A stretch of DNA of 15,315 bases, taken from contig JAISEB010000297.1 of assembly GCA_031264395.1 (NCBI GenBank), positions 1-15,315 on the forward strand, written 5' to 3'. The notes under the pieces were generated by a model. It saw only the letters and a list, made by a program, of their open reading frames with translations. It was not told where the DNA came from and ran no database searches. Of the stretch, positions 1-7,433 are shown piece by piece (positions within the stretch are counted from its first letter, which is position 1; each line of letters starts with the position of its first letter). Made by a program: the position numbers and the translations under genes. This DNA is from Treponema sp. (GTDB lineage: Bacteria; Spirochaetota; Spirochaetia; Treponematales; Breznakiellaceae).

Positions 1-164
1 ATTTCAAGTATTTCTATACGCTTCCATTCACAGATTGCTCTGATTTTCTTCTCTACATATTCCTTTATATCCCCTTGCAGTATCCTATACCGATATTTCG
101 GCGTCCATACCAGGTGATAGCTGCATTGGTACACGACATGCGCGGCTTTTTTCCACTTTGCCAT
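1..164 (-). CDS. tnpA: IS200/IS605-family transposase TnpA, 5' part (runs off the window)
   Basis: Reading the minus strand from an ATG at 164-162 gives 54 codons that begin MAKWKKAAHVVYQCSYHLVW and continue with TPKYRYRIL, then a helix ending in WKRIEILE. This matches the start of the single-domain Y1 HUH transposases of the IS200 group, whose N-terminus carries the strand YHxVWxxKYRYxVL. The HUH histidine pair (usually HVH) and the catalytic tyrosine lie beyond the left edge and cannot be checked. These enzymes move single-stranded DNA by recognising subterminal hairpins. A strong ribosome binding site, AGAAGGAGA, sits at 179-171, six bases before the ATG, which fixes the start. A matching left-end hairpin lies upstream at 209-229. 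Whether the element is intact is unknown. Confidence 0.9.
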   Translation of the reverse strand, partial: MAKWKKAAHVVYQCSYHLVWTPKYRYRILQGDIKEYVEKKIRAICEWKRIEILE

Positions 165-208
165 CGTTTTTCTCCTTCTGGTATTATGGCATAGCCAGAC
201 AGCACATG

Positions 209-229
209 ACCACCGCCATAGGCGGTGGT
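209..229. repeat. IS200-type left-end hairpin
   Basis: A perfect 9-bp inverted repeat, ACCACCGCC / GGCGGTGGT, with the loop ATA, is followed by a run of six T (229-234). It lies just upstream of the tnpA start. In IS200-like elements the left-end palindrome is the TnpA binding site, and it also acts as a terminator that shields tnpA from outside transcription. The T run lies on the plus strand, so termination would act on plus-strand transcripts leaving the element. The element boundary is probably 10-20 bp further right, around 235-250, but I cannot place the cleavage site. Confidence 0.75.
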
Positions 230-318
230 TTTTTAAGTCATAATAAACCCCGGGTCTAAAAGAAGAAGCCAAAAAAAGCAAACGCCCATACCCCTGCCGG
301 GCACGCAGTAATTCCGAA

Positions 319-492
319 TTCAAAACAAACCACAGACAACACAGACAACGCGGACAGGCACAGACCAACATGGGCAACGTATAAATTTGAAACTAAAAAA
401 GTCCGTTCCGTCCGTGAGGTCCACGGTTTTTCTCTTTCTTCCCTCTTTTTCTTCACTTCTTCGACTTCTTCGACCTCGCGGTAAATTTCTTC
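319..492. repeat. Tandem intergenic repeat, copy 1
   Basis: The first of two adjacent copies of a unit of about 173 bp. It begins TTCAAAACAAACCACAGAC and ends at CTCGCGGTAAATTTCTTC. The left part has a rough 9-base rhythm of CACRGACRA-like words. The centre holds TATAAATTTGAAACTAAAAA, and the right part (401-428) is roughly complementary to the left part (328-355). The copy could therefore fold into a long imperfect stem. The small reading frames across it are low in complexity and change with the repeat, so I do not regard them as genes. Confidence 0.8.
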
Positions 493-664
493 TTCAAAAC
501 AACCACGGACGACACAGACGACGCGGACAGGCACAGGCCAACACGGGCAACATATAAATTTGAAACTAAAAAAGTCCGTTCCGTCCGTGAGGTCCGTGGT
601 TTTTCTCTTTCTTCGCTTTTTTCTTCAACTTCTTCGACCTCGCGGTAAATTCTTTCTTCAACCC
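493..664. repeat. Tandem intergenic repeat, copy 2
   Basis: The second copy of the repeat, offset by 173-174 bases from the first. The match is nearly continuous, with small indels in the CTTCTTCGA part. Here the stem ends are exact: AACCACGGAC at 501-510 pairs with GTCCGTGGTT at 592-601. The pairing continues imperfectly inward (501-528 against 574-601). Further words of the series CACGGACGA, CACAGACGA, CGCGGACAG are seen. It is an unexplained family of non-coding DNA; a mobile palindromic element or a folded RNA are both possible. Confidence 0.8.
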
Positions 665-702
665 ATGCCGCTTTAACGGGAATTGTGACATGAGATCCGC
701 GG

Positions 703-735
703 TTACATTCATACTATAATGTAATCGTTTACATT
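703..735. promoter_or_regulatory. Probable LacI-type operator with an extra half-site
   Basis: AATGTAATCGTTTACATT at 718-735 is an 18-bp palindrome with one mismatched pair and a central CG, the usual form of LacI/PurR-family operators. A further half-site, TTACATT, stands at 703-709, so the same half-site occurs three times in 33 bp. It lies about 80-95 bases upstream of fucU, and the second gene of the operon encodes a LacI-family protein. I infer that this protein binds here and represses its own operon. The operator overlaps a TATAAT hexamer and ends seven bases before a TTGACA. Confidence 0.75.
715..720 (+). promoter_or_regulatory. Candidate -10 box (TATAAT) overlapping the operator
   Basis: A perfect TATAAT lies inside the control region and overlaps the left edge of the operator palindrome. 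No convincing -35 hexamer is found 16-18 bases upstream. If it is used, transcription would start near 727, inside the operator, which would give simple repression and a leader of about 87 bases before fucU. It is an alternative to the TTGACA promoter just downstream. Confidence 0.4.
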
Positions 736-741
736 TTTTCC

Positions 742-770
742 TTGACAAACCGCCCAAACAGGCTGATCAT
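742..770 (+). promoter_or_regulatory. Candidate sigma-70-type promoter of the fuc operon
   Basis: TTGACA at 742-747, a 17-base spacer and GATCAT at 765-770 (four of six matches to TATAAT) form a good housekeeping promoter. The start point would fall near 777, giving a leader of about 37 bases. The operator sits directly upstream of the -35 box. A repressor bound there could block RNA polymerase, and an activator could touch it. Confidence 0.55.
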
Positions 771-813
771 GAAATAGGCGGTATTGAAACCGTTCTATGA
801 CAAGGAGGCGCGT

Positions 814-1257
814 ATGCTTATTGGTGTTGATCCGGTTATAAGCCCCGAGCTGCTGGATGTCCTGTTCCGCATGGGCCACGGGGACGAACTGGTCCTTGCG
901 GACGCCTTTTTCCCCGGCAATTCCTTCAATTCGCGGGTGGTCCGGGCGGACGGCATCAGAATTCCCGCCCTGCTGGACGGGATTTTGGCCCTGATAAACC
1001 TGGATTCCTATGTCTCAAGCCCGGTGTTAACCATGGCCCCCGCGCAGGGCGATTCCCTTGATCCCGAGGTTGAAAGATCCTTCCGGGCGGTCATAGACCG
1101 GCGCTGGCCGGGGACGCCCCCCTTTGAACGGATTGAGCGTTTTGCTTTTTATGAAAGGACCAAAAAAGCCTGCGCCGTGGTCATGACGGGCGAAACGGTT
1201 AAATACGGGAATATTATCCTCAAGAAAGGGGTCATTCCCGTTTCCCGGCCTTCATGA
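814..1257 (+). CDS. fucU: L-fucose mutarotase (RbsD/FucU family)
   Basis: The 147-residue product catalyses interconversion of the alpha and beta anomers of L-fucose in the cytoplasm, feeding the isomerase. It aligns along its whole length with E. coli FucU (140 residues): ISPELLDVLFRMGHGDELV with His22 as the expected catalytic histidine and Asp30 nearby, then RADG, LDPEVE, FAFYERTKKA and KYGNIILKKGV at the C-terminus. I chose the ATG at 814 because AAGGAGG stands at 802-808 with five bases between. A TTG at 784 in the same frame would add ten residues, but it has no such site and would place the ribosome site inside the gene. It is the first gene of the operon, and its stop overlaps the lacI start (ATGA). 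Confidence 0.93.
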   Translation: MLIGVDPVISPELLDVLFRMGHGDELVLADAFFPGNSFNSRVVRADGIRIPALLDGILALINLDSYVSSPVLTMAPAQGDSLDPEVERSFRAVIDRRWPGTPPFERIERFAFYERTKKACAVVMTGETVKYGNIILKKGVIPVSRPS

Positions 1258-2324
1258 GCCTTACCATACGGGACGTAGCCCGGGCCGCGGGCGTTTCTAC
1301 CGCCACGGTTTCACGGGCGCTGGTTCCCGGAACAAGCCCGGTTGCGGAAAAGACCAGGGCGCGCGTGCATTCGGCGGCGGAGCGGCTCGGTTACCGGGCC
1401 AATCACGCGGCGAGGAGCCTCAAAACCCGGTCCACAAAGACCGTGGCGGTTATCGCGCCGGAGCTGGCCAATGACTTTTTTATGGCGCTGGCGGAGGGGA
1501 TAGCCTGCGAGCTTGACGCTCACAATTACACGCTGCTTCTTGCCACATCGGAAAATTCACAGGAGGAAGAAAAGAAGCGGCTTTTCATGCTGGCCGAACG
1601 CATGGCGGACGGCTTCATCGTGATTCCGGCAGGGGCCGGAGGGGATCATCTGGAAAACCTTTCCGGGCAGGGAATTCCCCTTGTGCTGATAGACCGCCTT
1701 GTGGAAGGTACGGACCTTGACGCGGTGGTGTCGGACAACGAAGGGGGCGCCCGCGCCCTTACCCGCGCCCTTCTTGCGGACGGCTTCAGGCGCATTGCCT
1801 TTGTCGGGGGCGATCCGGCCATTTCATCCGCCCGCGAGCGGTTTTCCGGGTATCTGGAGGCGCTGGCGGAAGAAGGCATACGGCCCGAACCGGACTGGGT
1901 GCTTTCCGGGGGGATGGGCGTGGATGACGGTTACCGCCGCATGGGGGCGCTCCTCGCCGGGAAGAACCCGCCCGAGGCCCTTGTCGCGGTGAACCTTCTT
2001 GTTCATCTGGGCATGGAAAGGCGGCTGCTCGAACGCCGGGGCGGGACGAAAAAAGAAGCCGCGTATGTCCCGGTGATCGCCGGGTTCGACGAATCACGGT
2101 ACACACCGTTCCTCCCCGCCTGCCGGTATACGGCGGCACAGGACGCGTTCGGCATGGGGAAGGAGGCGGGACGGCGTATTCTGGAAAAGATACACCGGAA
2201 GCGGGAGCGGGAAAAATTCCCAGGGTCCGCGCATGACACGGAAGAAAGAGCCGCCGGCTGCGTTATACGGATGCCGGTGACCATTATTCATCATAAGAAA
2301 ACCTCTAAAAACTTCAGTTTTTAG
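1254..2324 (+). CDS. LacI-family transcriptional regulator of the fucose operon
   Basis: A 356-residue LacI/GalR-type regulator. Residues 3-24 form the helix-turn-helix (TIRDVARAAGVSTATVSRAL). Residues 48-59 form the hinge helix, with the typical NHAARSLKTR. A type I periplasmic-binding-protein-like effector domain follows, with IDR at 146-148, a SDNEGG segment at 160-165, and AGFDE at 276-280. The usual NDLMALG motif appears as VNLLVHLG, so the effector pocket may differ from textbook members. The ATG overlaps the fucU stop (ATGA), suggesting translational coupling. Position in the operon and the LacI-type operator upstream point to autoregulation in response to fucose or a pathway sugar; the ligand is inferred. 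The last nine residues are encoded inside a hairpin, and the tail before it is rich in Lys and Arg. Confidence 0.88.
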   Translation: MSLTIRDVARAAGVSTATVSRALVPGTSPVAEKTRARVHSAAERLGYRANHAARSLKTRSTKTVAVIAPELANDFFMALAEGIACELDAHNYTLLLATSENSQEEEKKRLFMLAERMADGFIVIPAGAGGDHLENLSGQGIPLVLIDRLVEGTDLDAVVSDNEGGARALTRALLADGFRRIAFVGGDPAISSARERFSGYLEALAEEGIRPEPDWVLSGGMGVDDGYRRMGALLAGKNPPEALVAVNLLVHLGMERRLLERRGGTKKEAAYVPVIAGFDESRYTPFLPACRYTAAQDAFGMGKEAGRRILEKIHRKREREKFPGSAHDTEERAAGCVIRMPVTIIHHKKTSKNFSF

Positions 2325-2334
2325 GGGTTTTCTT
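2295..2334 (+). terminator. Hairpin 1 between lacI and fucI, overlapping the lacI stop
   Basis: AAGAAAACCTCTAAAAACT (2295-2313) pairs with 2316-2334 over 19 positions with a single G-U pair; sterically this leaves a loop of about four bases, TTCA closed by C-G. The right arm ends in TTTTCTT, so it can act as an intrinsic terminator or attenuator. The lacI stop codon TAG (2322-2324) lies inside the right arm, so ribosomes finishing lacI would melt it. This could tie read-through to lacI translation. Confidence 0.7.
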
Positions 2335-2339
2335 ACCCC

Positions 2340-2378
2340 GGAACCTCTGGAAACCCAACTGGGGTTTCCAGAGGTTCC
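2340..2378 (+). terminator. Hairpin 2 between lacI and fucI
   Basis: GGAACCTCTGGAAACCC (2340-2356) and its exact complement (2362-2378) form a perfect 17-bp stem with a 5-base loop, AACTG. The following CCCTAAATCTTTT is only weakly T-rich, so it is a poor classical terminator. A role as an RNA processing or stability element that raises fucI above the regulator, or as an attenuator, is equally possible. It shares the ACCTCT word with hairpin 1 and lies 21 bases before the fucI start. Confidence 0.65.
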
Positions 2379-2399
2379 CTAAATCTTTTGGAGGCAATT

Positions 2400-4214
2400 A
2401 TGGCTGATCTGTCAAGTCTCGTTATGAATCCCCCGGTAAACCGTTTCCGGGGCGCCCTTCCCAAAATAGGAATCCGGCCCGTCATCGACGGCAGGCGGCG
2501 CGGAGTGCGGGAATCGCTGGAAGAGCCCACCATGGGCATGGCGCGGGCCGCCGCGAAACTCATTACGGAGAATCTCCGGCACCCCAACGGCCAGGCCATT
2601 GAGTGCGTCATCGCCGATTCCACCATTGGCGGCGTGGCGGAGGCCGCGGCCTGCGCGGACAAATTTTCGCGGGAAAACGTCGCCGTTACCCTTACGGTAA
2701 CGCCCTGCTGGTGTTACGGCTCGGAAACCATGGACATGGACCCCCTTACGATCAAGGCGGTCTGGGGCTTTAACGGCACCGACAGGCCCGGCGCGGTGTA
2801 CCTTGCCGCCGTTCTTGCCGCCCACAGCCAGAAGGGCCTTCCCGCCTTCGGGATCTACGGCCGCGATGTCATGGATCTCAAGGACACGGGCAAGATACCC
2901 GAAGATGTCTCCGAAAGGATACTCCATTTTACGCGGGCGGCGCTCGCGGCCGCCTGGATGCGGGGCAAGAGCTATCTTTCTATAGGTTCCGTCGCCATGG
3001 GAATAGCCGGTTCCATTACCAACGCCGATTTCTTTCAGGAATATCTTGGCATGCGGAACGAGTATGTGGACATGACGGAACTTGTCCGCAGGTTCGAAGA
3101 GAAGATCTATTCCGAAGCCGAATACAAACGGGCCCTTGAATGGGTCAAGGCGAACTGCAAAGAGGGGCCGGACAACAATCCGCCTGAAGAACAGCACGAC
3201 AGAAAACGCAAGGACGAAGTGTGGAAGACCTGCGTAAAAATGGCGCTCATCGTCCGCGATCTTATGACGGGAAATCCCGATCTCAAGCGGAAGGGCCTTA
3301 TCGAGGAATCGCTGGGGCACAACGCCATTGCCGCCGGTTTCCAGGGACAGCGCCACTGGACGGATCATTTCCCCAACGGCGACTTCATGGAAGTGATGCT
3401 CAATTCTTCGTTCGACTGGAACGGCATCCGCGCGCCCTATATTGTCGCCACGGAAAACGACTGCTGCAACGGCGTGTCCATGCTTTTCGGGCACCTCTTG
3501 ACCGGAACGGCGCAGATTTTCAGCGACGTTCGCACCTACTGGAGCCCGGAAGCCATTGCGCGCGTTACGGGGTGGAAGCCCACGGGCGGCGCGTCGGGCG
3601 GTCTTATCCACCTGATCAATTCGGGCGCCACTACCCTTGACGGCATAGGGAAACAGCGGAAAGGCGGCAAGCCCGCCATGAAACCCTTCTGGGAAATTAC
3701 CGCCAAAGAGGCGGGGGCTTCTCTTGACGCGGTAAGCTGGCGCTACGGAAGCCTGGGCTATTTCAGGGGCGGCGGTTATTCTTCGGACTTTATTACCGAA
3801 GGAAATATGCCTGTAACCATGTGCCGGCTCAACATGGTCAAGGGCGCGGGCCCGGTACTGCAGATTGCCGAAGGAGTCACGGTGGACATTCCCGCCGAGG
3901 TTCACGACAAGATGGACAAACGCACCGATCCTACCTGGCCCACAACCTGGTTTGCCCCCCGCCTTACCGGGGAAGGCCCCTTCAAGGACGTGTATTCGGT
4001 CATGGCAAACTGGGGCGCGAATCACGGGGCCGTTTCATACGGCCATATAGGGGGAGATCTTATTACGCTGGCAAGCATACTCCGTATCCCCGTCTGCATG
4101 CACAATGTTGAAAGCGGCAGGATCTACCGGCCCAGCTACTGGAACAATTTCGGCATGGACAAGGAAGGCTCCGACTACCGGGCCTGCGCCGCCTTGGGCC
4201 CGCTCTACAAATAA
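2400..4214 (+). CDS. fucI: L-fucose isomerase
   Basis: The 604-residue enzyme (E. coli FucI has 591) converts L-fucose to L-fuculose in the cytoplasm, using a divalent metal such as Mn. It matches FucI throughout: PKIGIRPVIDGRRRGVRESL near the N-terminus, TPCWCYGSET, WGFNGTDRPGAVYLAA, GFQGQRHWTDHFPNGD, FRGGGYSS, STRETCHES around TWPTTWFAPRLTGEGPF, and MANWGANHG near the end. The metal-binding residues Glu337, Asp361 and His528 of E. coli correspond to Glu352, Asp376 and His542 here, all present. The ATG at 2400 is preceded by GGAGG at 2390-2394. An in-frame TTG at 2388 is rejected because it overlaps that site. FucI enzymes can also act on D-arabinose, but the adjacent fucU supports fucose. 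Eleven bases separate it from the kinase. Confidence 0.97.
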   Translation: MADLSSLVMNPPVNRFRGALPKIGIRPVIDGRRRGVRESLEEPTMGMARAAAKLITENLRHPNGQAIECVIADSTIGGVAEAAACADKFSRENVAVTLTVTPCWCYGSETMDMDPLTIKAVWGFNGTDRPGAVYLAAVLAAHSQKGLPAFGIYGRDVMDLKDTGKIPEDVSERILHFTRAALAAAWMRGKSYLSIGSVAMGIAGSITNADFFQEYLGMRNEYVDMTELVRRFEEKIYSEAEYKRALEWVKANCKEGPDNNPPEEQHDRKRKDEVWKTCVKMALIVRDLMTGNPDLKRKGLIEESLGHNAIAAGFQGQRHWTDHFPNGDFMEVMLNSSFDWNGIRAPYIVATENDCCNGVSMLFGHLLTGTAQIFSDVRTYWSPEAIARVTGWKPTGGASGGLIHLINSGATTLDGIGKQRKGGKPAMKPFWEITAKEAGASLDAVSWRYGSLGYFRGGGYSSDFITEGNMPVTMCRLNMVKGAGPVLQIAEGVTVDIPAEVHDKMDKRTDPTWPTTWFAPRLTGEGPFKDVYSVMANWGANHGAVSYGHIGGDLITLASILRIPVCMHNVESGRIYRPSYWNNFGMDKEGSDYRACAALGPLYK

Positions 4215-4225
4215 AAGGGGTCGGT

Positions 4226-5776
4226 ATGGAATACGCCATTGCGGTAATTGACATAGGAATGACCAACAAGAAAGTCGCGGTATACGATGACGCGCTGAGA
4301 CAGGTTCATGCCGTGTACCGTAATTTTCCGCCAAAAATAATCGATGGCCTTGAAACGCATGACTTACAGGCCATGGAAGACTGGTTCCTTTCGGAACTGG
4401 CGGAAGCCGCGAAGGCGTATCCCGTAAAGGCCATTGCGGTCACCACCCACGGGGCCACGTTTGTCTGCACAGGGGAAGACGGAAAACCCGTTGTCCCCTG
4501 TGTGTATTATACGCACGAGCCGGGGGAAGCCTTTCACCGGGAATTTTACGAACGGTTCGGGAGGCCCGAAGATCTTCAGGCCCGTACCGGCACCCCCAAT
4601 CTTATGGCGATGATCAACCCCGCCAAGGGACTCTTCTTTGCCCGCAAACGTTACGGGGACCTCTTCGGCAAAGTCCGCCATGTGCTTCCCTATCCCCAAT
4701 ACTGGGGCTGCCGTTTTACCGGAAAAACCGGCGCGGAAGGAACCTACATGGGCTGCCACAGTTACCTTTGGGATCAGGTTGAAGGCCGGCTCTCTTCCGT
4801 GGCGCTGGGCCTTGGCCTTGAAGGGCTTATCCCCGATACGCTTGACAAATCCTGGGACATACTGGGAACCATTACCGGGGAAACCGCCGCGCGTACAGGC
4901 CTCTGCCCGGACACCATCGTGACCATGGGCATTCACGATTCCAATTCATCCCTTCTTCCCCATTTTGCCAAAAAAGGTGAAACAGGATTTCTGCTCAACT
5001 CAACGGGAACATGGTGCGTAAGCATGAACCCCGTCAAAAAATACGGATTCGCCCCGGAGGAACTGGGGAAGGTGGTGTTCTTCAACATCTCCGCCTTTGG
5101 GACGCCCGTCAAGACTTCAATATTTTTAGGCGGACAGGAATTCGACATCTGGTCAAAAATCCTCATGAACCTGCACGGGCGGGACGACTTTCCCCCCTAC
5201 GACAGGGAATTGTACCGGCTGGTGTTAAAGGAAAAACGTGTCTTTCTTTTGCCGGAGCTTACACCCGGCACGGGGCAGTTTCCCCATTCAAGGCCCAGAG
5301 TTGTAGAAGACGGAAGGGAATATCCCTTCGCGGAAATTTCCGCCGCGGGGAAGCCGGGCGCGTTAAAGGGCAAGCCCGGAGCGGGCCGGGATCTTCCCGG
5401 CGGCCTTCCGCCCTGTTTCGCGGACTATGAAAAAGCGTTCGCGGCGCTCCGCGTTTCGCTGGTGATGCAGTCGCTTACCGCCCTGGAACGGACCGGCCTT
5501 GTTTCCGGCGCCGAGGTGTACACCGAAGGCGGATTCAGAAAGAACGACGCCTACAACGCGCTCCTTTCGGGGGCCCTCAAAAACAACCGCGTGTTCCTGA
5601 CCAACATTGCCGAGGCGACCGCGCTTGGGGCGGCGATGACGGCGAAGACGGCCCTTACCGGAAAAATGCCGGCCGATCTGGCCCGCGATTTTGATGTCGA
5701 GTACCGGGAAGTACCCAAGGCCGAAACGCCCGAACTGTTCCCCTACCGGGAAGCATGGCTCGCGCATACGGAATAA
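4226..5776 (+). CDS. FGGY-family carbohydrate kinase, probable L-fuculokinase
   Basis: A 516-residue kinase of the FGGY fold, expected to phosphorylate L-fuculose with ATP in the cytoplasm. Visible motifs are the phosphate-1 loop DIGMTNKK (residues 9-16), THGA near 74, the GIHDS segment with the presumed catalytic base Asp238, LNSTGTW (258-264), and the adenosine-site segment GGFRKNDAYNALLSG starting at 435. Length and order fit the family. Substrate is inferred from its place directly after fucI; ribulose or rhamnulose kinases have the same fold, so I give no symbol. Residues about 371-396 form a Gly/Lys/Pro-rich low-complexity insert that looks like a surface loop. AGGGG at 4216-4220 serves as ribosome site. 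Only one base separates its stop from the next ATG. Confidence 0.88.
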   Translation: MEYAIAVIDIGMTNKKVAVYDDALRQVHAVYRNFPPKIIDGLETHDLQAMEDWFLSELAEAAKAYPVKAIAVTTHGATFVCTGEDGKPVVPCVYYTHEPGEAFHREFYERFGRPEDLQARTGTPNLMAMINPAKGLFFARKRYGDLFGKVRHVLPYPQYWGCRFTGKTGAEGTYMGCHSYLWDQVEGRLSSVALGLGLEGLIPDTLDKSWDILGTITGETAARTGLCPDTIVTMGIHDSNSSLLPHFAKKGETGFLLNSTGTWCVSMNPVKKYGFAPEELGKVVFFNISAFGTPVKTSIFLGGQEFDIWSKILMNLHGRDDFPPYDRELYRLVLKEKRVFLLPELTPGTGQFPHSRPRVVEDGREYPFAEISAAGKPGALKGKPGAGRDLPGGLPPCFADYEKAFAALRVSLVMQSLTALERTGLVSGAEVYTEGGFRKNDAYNALLSGALKNNRVFLTNIAEATALGAAMTAKTALTGKMPADLARDFDVEYREVPKAETPELFPYREAWLAHTE

Positions 5777-5777
5777 A

Positions 5778-7433
5778 ATGATCCCCCTTTACTCCTTCAT
5801 AATCGTCGATGATGAACCGGAGATTCGCGAGGGGATTCGGGATACCATATCCTGGAAAGAGCTGGGCTTTTCTTTTGCCGGCGACTGCGGCAACGGTTTT
5901 GAGGCGCTGGAACTGGCGGAACACATTCTTCCCGATGTCGCCCTTGTAGACATCAACATGCCCTTCATGGACGGGCTTGCCTTTACCGACCGGCTCCGTG
6001 AAATCTCCCCTCTTACAAGGGTGCTTGTCATTTCGGGTTACGACGATTTCGAATATGCCCGCGAGGCGATGCGGCTTTCCGTCTACGATTACATCGTCAA
6101 GCCGGTAACGCCCGGCGAACTGCGGGCCGCACTGGAAAGACTGCGGGCAACCCTGGACGCCGAACGGACGGAGCGGCTCAATCTGGAACTGATAAAGAAA
6201 CAGCTTGCCGAAAGCCTTCCCATGTTAAGGGAGCGGTTTCTTGCCCGCCTTGCCGGGGGGAAACTTCCGGGCGAAGACGCGGCGGGGGAGCGCCTCCGGG
6301 AGCGCCTTGCCTATTTCAGCCTGCCCATTCCCCATGAAGGGGCGGCCTACCAGTGTCTTGCCCTTGACTTTATCAGACGGAGGGAAGGCGAACATTTCGA
6401 CCTTGACCTGCTTGCCCAGCGGAACGTCATGGAGGAGATCATGGGCCGGGAGGCGGGCCCGGCGGAGGGAATCCTGTTCAGGGACGACGCGGACCGGCTT
6501 GTGATCCTCCTCTGGGGAAAGGGAAAGCCGTGCGCCGACGTGTACCGGGCCGGTCTCAGGGCCGCCGAGGGAATCTGCCGGGAGCTTGCCGCCCTGGGGT
6601 TCCGCGACACCGCGGCGGGAGTCGGGGAGGCGGTGGAACGCATAGAGGAGATAAGCGCTTCCTACGAAACCGCGTCGGAGGCGCTGGCCGCCGCCCTCCT
6701 CAGGGGAGAAGCGGGGGCCGGGGCATGGCGGGAGCTTATGGGAAGGCGGGGGAAACAGGAGGGCCGCGCCCACGATCAGAACTGGGGGCCGAAGATCGTC
6801 TCGGCCCTCAAGACGGGCGGCCGGGACGAGGCCGTGCGCTGTGTTGAGGACATGATGGAATATTTCAGGAAGGCTCCCTTTACCCCCGGCGAGTACCGCC
6901 TGAAATGCGCGCTGGTTCTTGCGGCCGTTATGCAGGGGCTTGAAGACATGGACGTTCCGGCGGAAGAAATCTTCCCCGATTTTCAGGACCCCTTCGCGGA
7001 ACTCCGGGGCATACCGAAACTCGACGACATCCGCGCGTGGCTTACGGATCTGGTCAGGGCCGTCGGCGGCTATACCGCCGCCCGGCGCGACAACTTTGCA
7101 AGAGTAAAGGTACGGGAAGCGCTCGAATACCTGGAGACACATTACGGGGACCCGGATCTTTCCCTGCGGGGACTCTGCCGGAAACTGGACATCAGTTCCA
7201 GCTATTTCAGCGCCTGCCTCAAAAAACATCACGACAGGAGTTTTGTGGATGAGCTTACCGCCATCAGAATGACGAAGGCCATGGAGCTTCTGCGGACCAC
7301 GGATCTTCTTACCTACGAGATCGCCTCCAGGATCGGGTTCCGCGACGCCCACTACTTCTCCCTGAGTTTCAGGAAATTTTCGGGCGTAACCTGCACGGAA
7401 TACCGGAACAGGAGCGTTCATGCCGGAAAGTAA
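5778..7433 (+). CDS. AraC-type response regulator (YesN-like)
   Basis: A 551-residue transcription factor. Residues 1-120 form a receiver domain with Asp11 and Asp12 (IIVDDEPEI), the phosphate acceptor Asp58 in ALVDINMPFMDG, Ser86 in VISGYDDF and Lys108 in YIVKPV. A long linker of roughly 320 residues, typical of YesN proteins, follows. Residues about 441-548 are a double helix-turn-helix AraC domain (LSLRGLCRKLDISSSYFSACL, then a second helix pair ending IGFRDAHYFSLSFRKFSG). It should bind DNA when phosphorylated by the next gene's kinase. The ATG at 5778 starts one base after the kinase stop; there is no clear ribosome site, so translation is probably coupled. An upstream in-frame extension inside the kinase gene is rejected because the receiver fold begins right at this ATG. 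Confidence 0.93.
   Translation: MIPLYSFIIVDDEPEIREGIRDTISWKELGFSFAGDCGNGFEALELAEHILPDVALVDINMPFMDGLAFTDRLREISPLTRVLVISGYDDFEYAREAMRLSVYDYIVKPVTPGELRAALERLRATLDAERTERLNLELIKKQLAESLPMLRERFLARLAGGKLPGEDAAGERLRERLAYFSLPIPHEGAAYQCLALDFIRRREGEHFDLDLLAQRNVMEEIMGREAGPAEGILFRDDADRLVILLWGKGKPCADVYRAGLRAAEGICRELAALGFRDTAAGVGEAVERIEEISASYETASEALAAALLRGEAGAGAWRELMGRRGKQEGRAHDQNWGPKIVSALKTGGRDEAVRCVEDMMEYFRKAPFTPGEYRLKCALVLAAVMQGLEDMDVPAEEIFPDFQDPFAELRGIPKLDDIRAWLTDLVRAVGGYTAARRDNFARVKVREALEYLETHYGDPDLSLRGLCRKLDISSSYFSACLKKHHDRSFVDELTAIRMTKAMELLRTTDLLTYEIASRIGFRDAHYFSLSFRKFSGVTCTEYRNRSVHAGK

Noticed and set aside
209..229. CRISPR repeat or tRNA-like structure at the left hairpin
   Set aside because: It is a single short hairpin beside tnpA with no repeated spacers; the IS200 end explains it.
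256..757. Two minus-strand reading frames (92 and 63 codons) across the tandem repeats
   Set aside because: They are translations of the low-complexity repeat, have no ribosome site and no family resemblance.
749..782. ACCGCC ... GGCGGT inverted repeat across the fucU promoter
   Set aside because: Only 6 bp with a 22-base gap, overlapping the promoter; likely chance.
784..813. TTG start ten codons upstream of the fucU ATG
   Set aside because: The AAGGAGG site lies inside this extension and serves the ATG at 814; FucU proteins begin at the later position.
2412..4025. Long minus-strand frame (537 codons) opposite fucI
   Set aside because: A shadow of the codon bias in GC-rich fucI; the plus strand encodes an unmistakable isomerase.
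5691..5777. Upstream extension of the response regulator into the kinase gene
   Set aside because: The receiver domain begins immediately after the ATG at 5778 and the extension has no family match.
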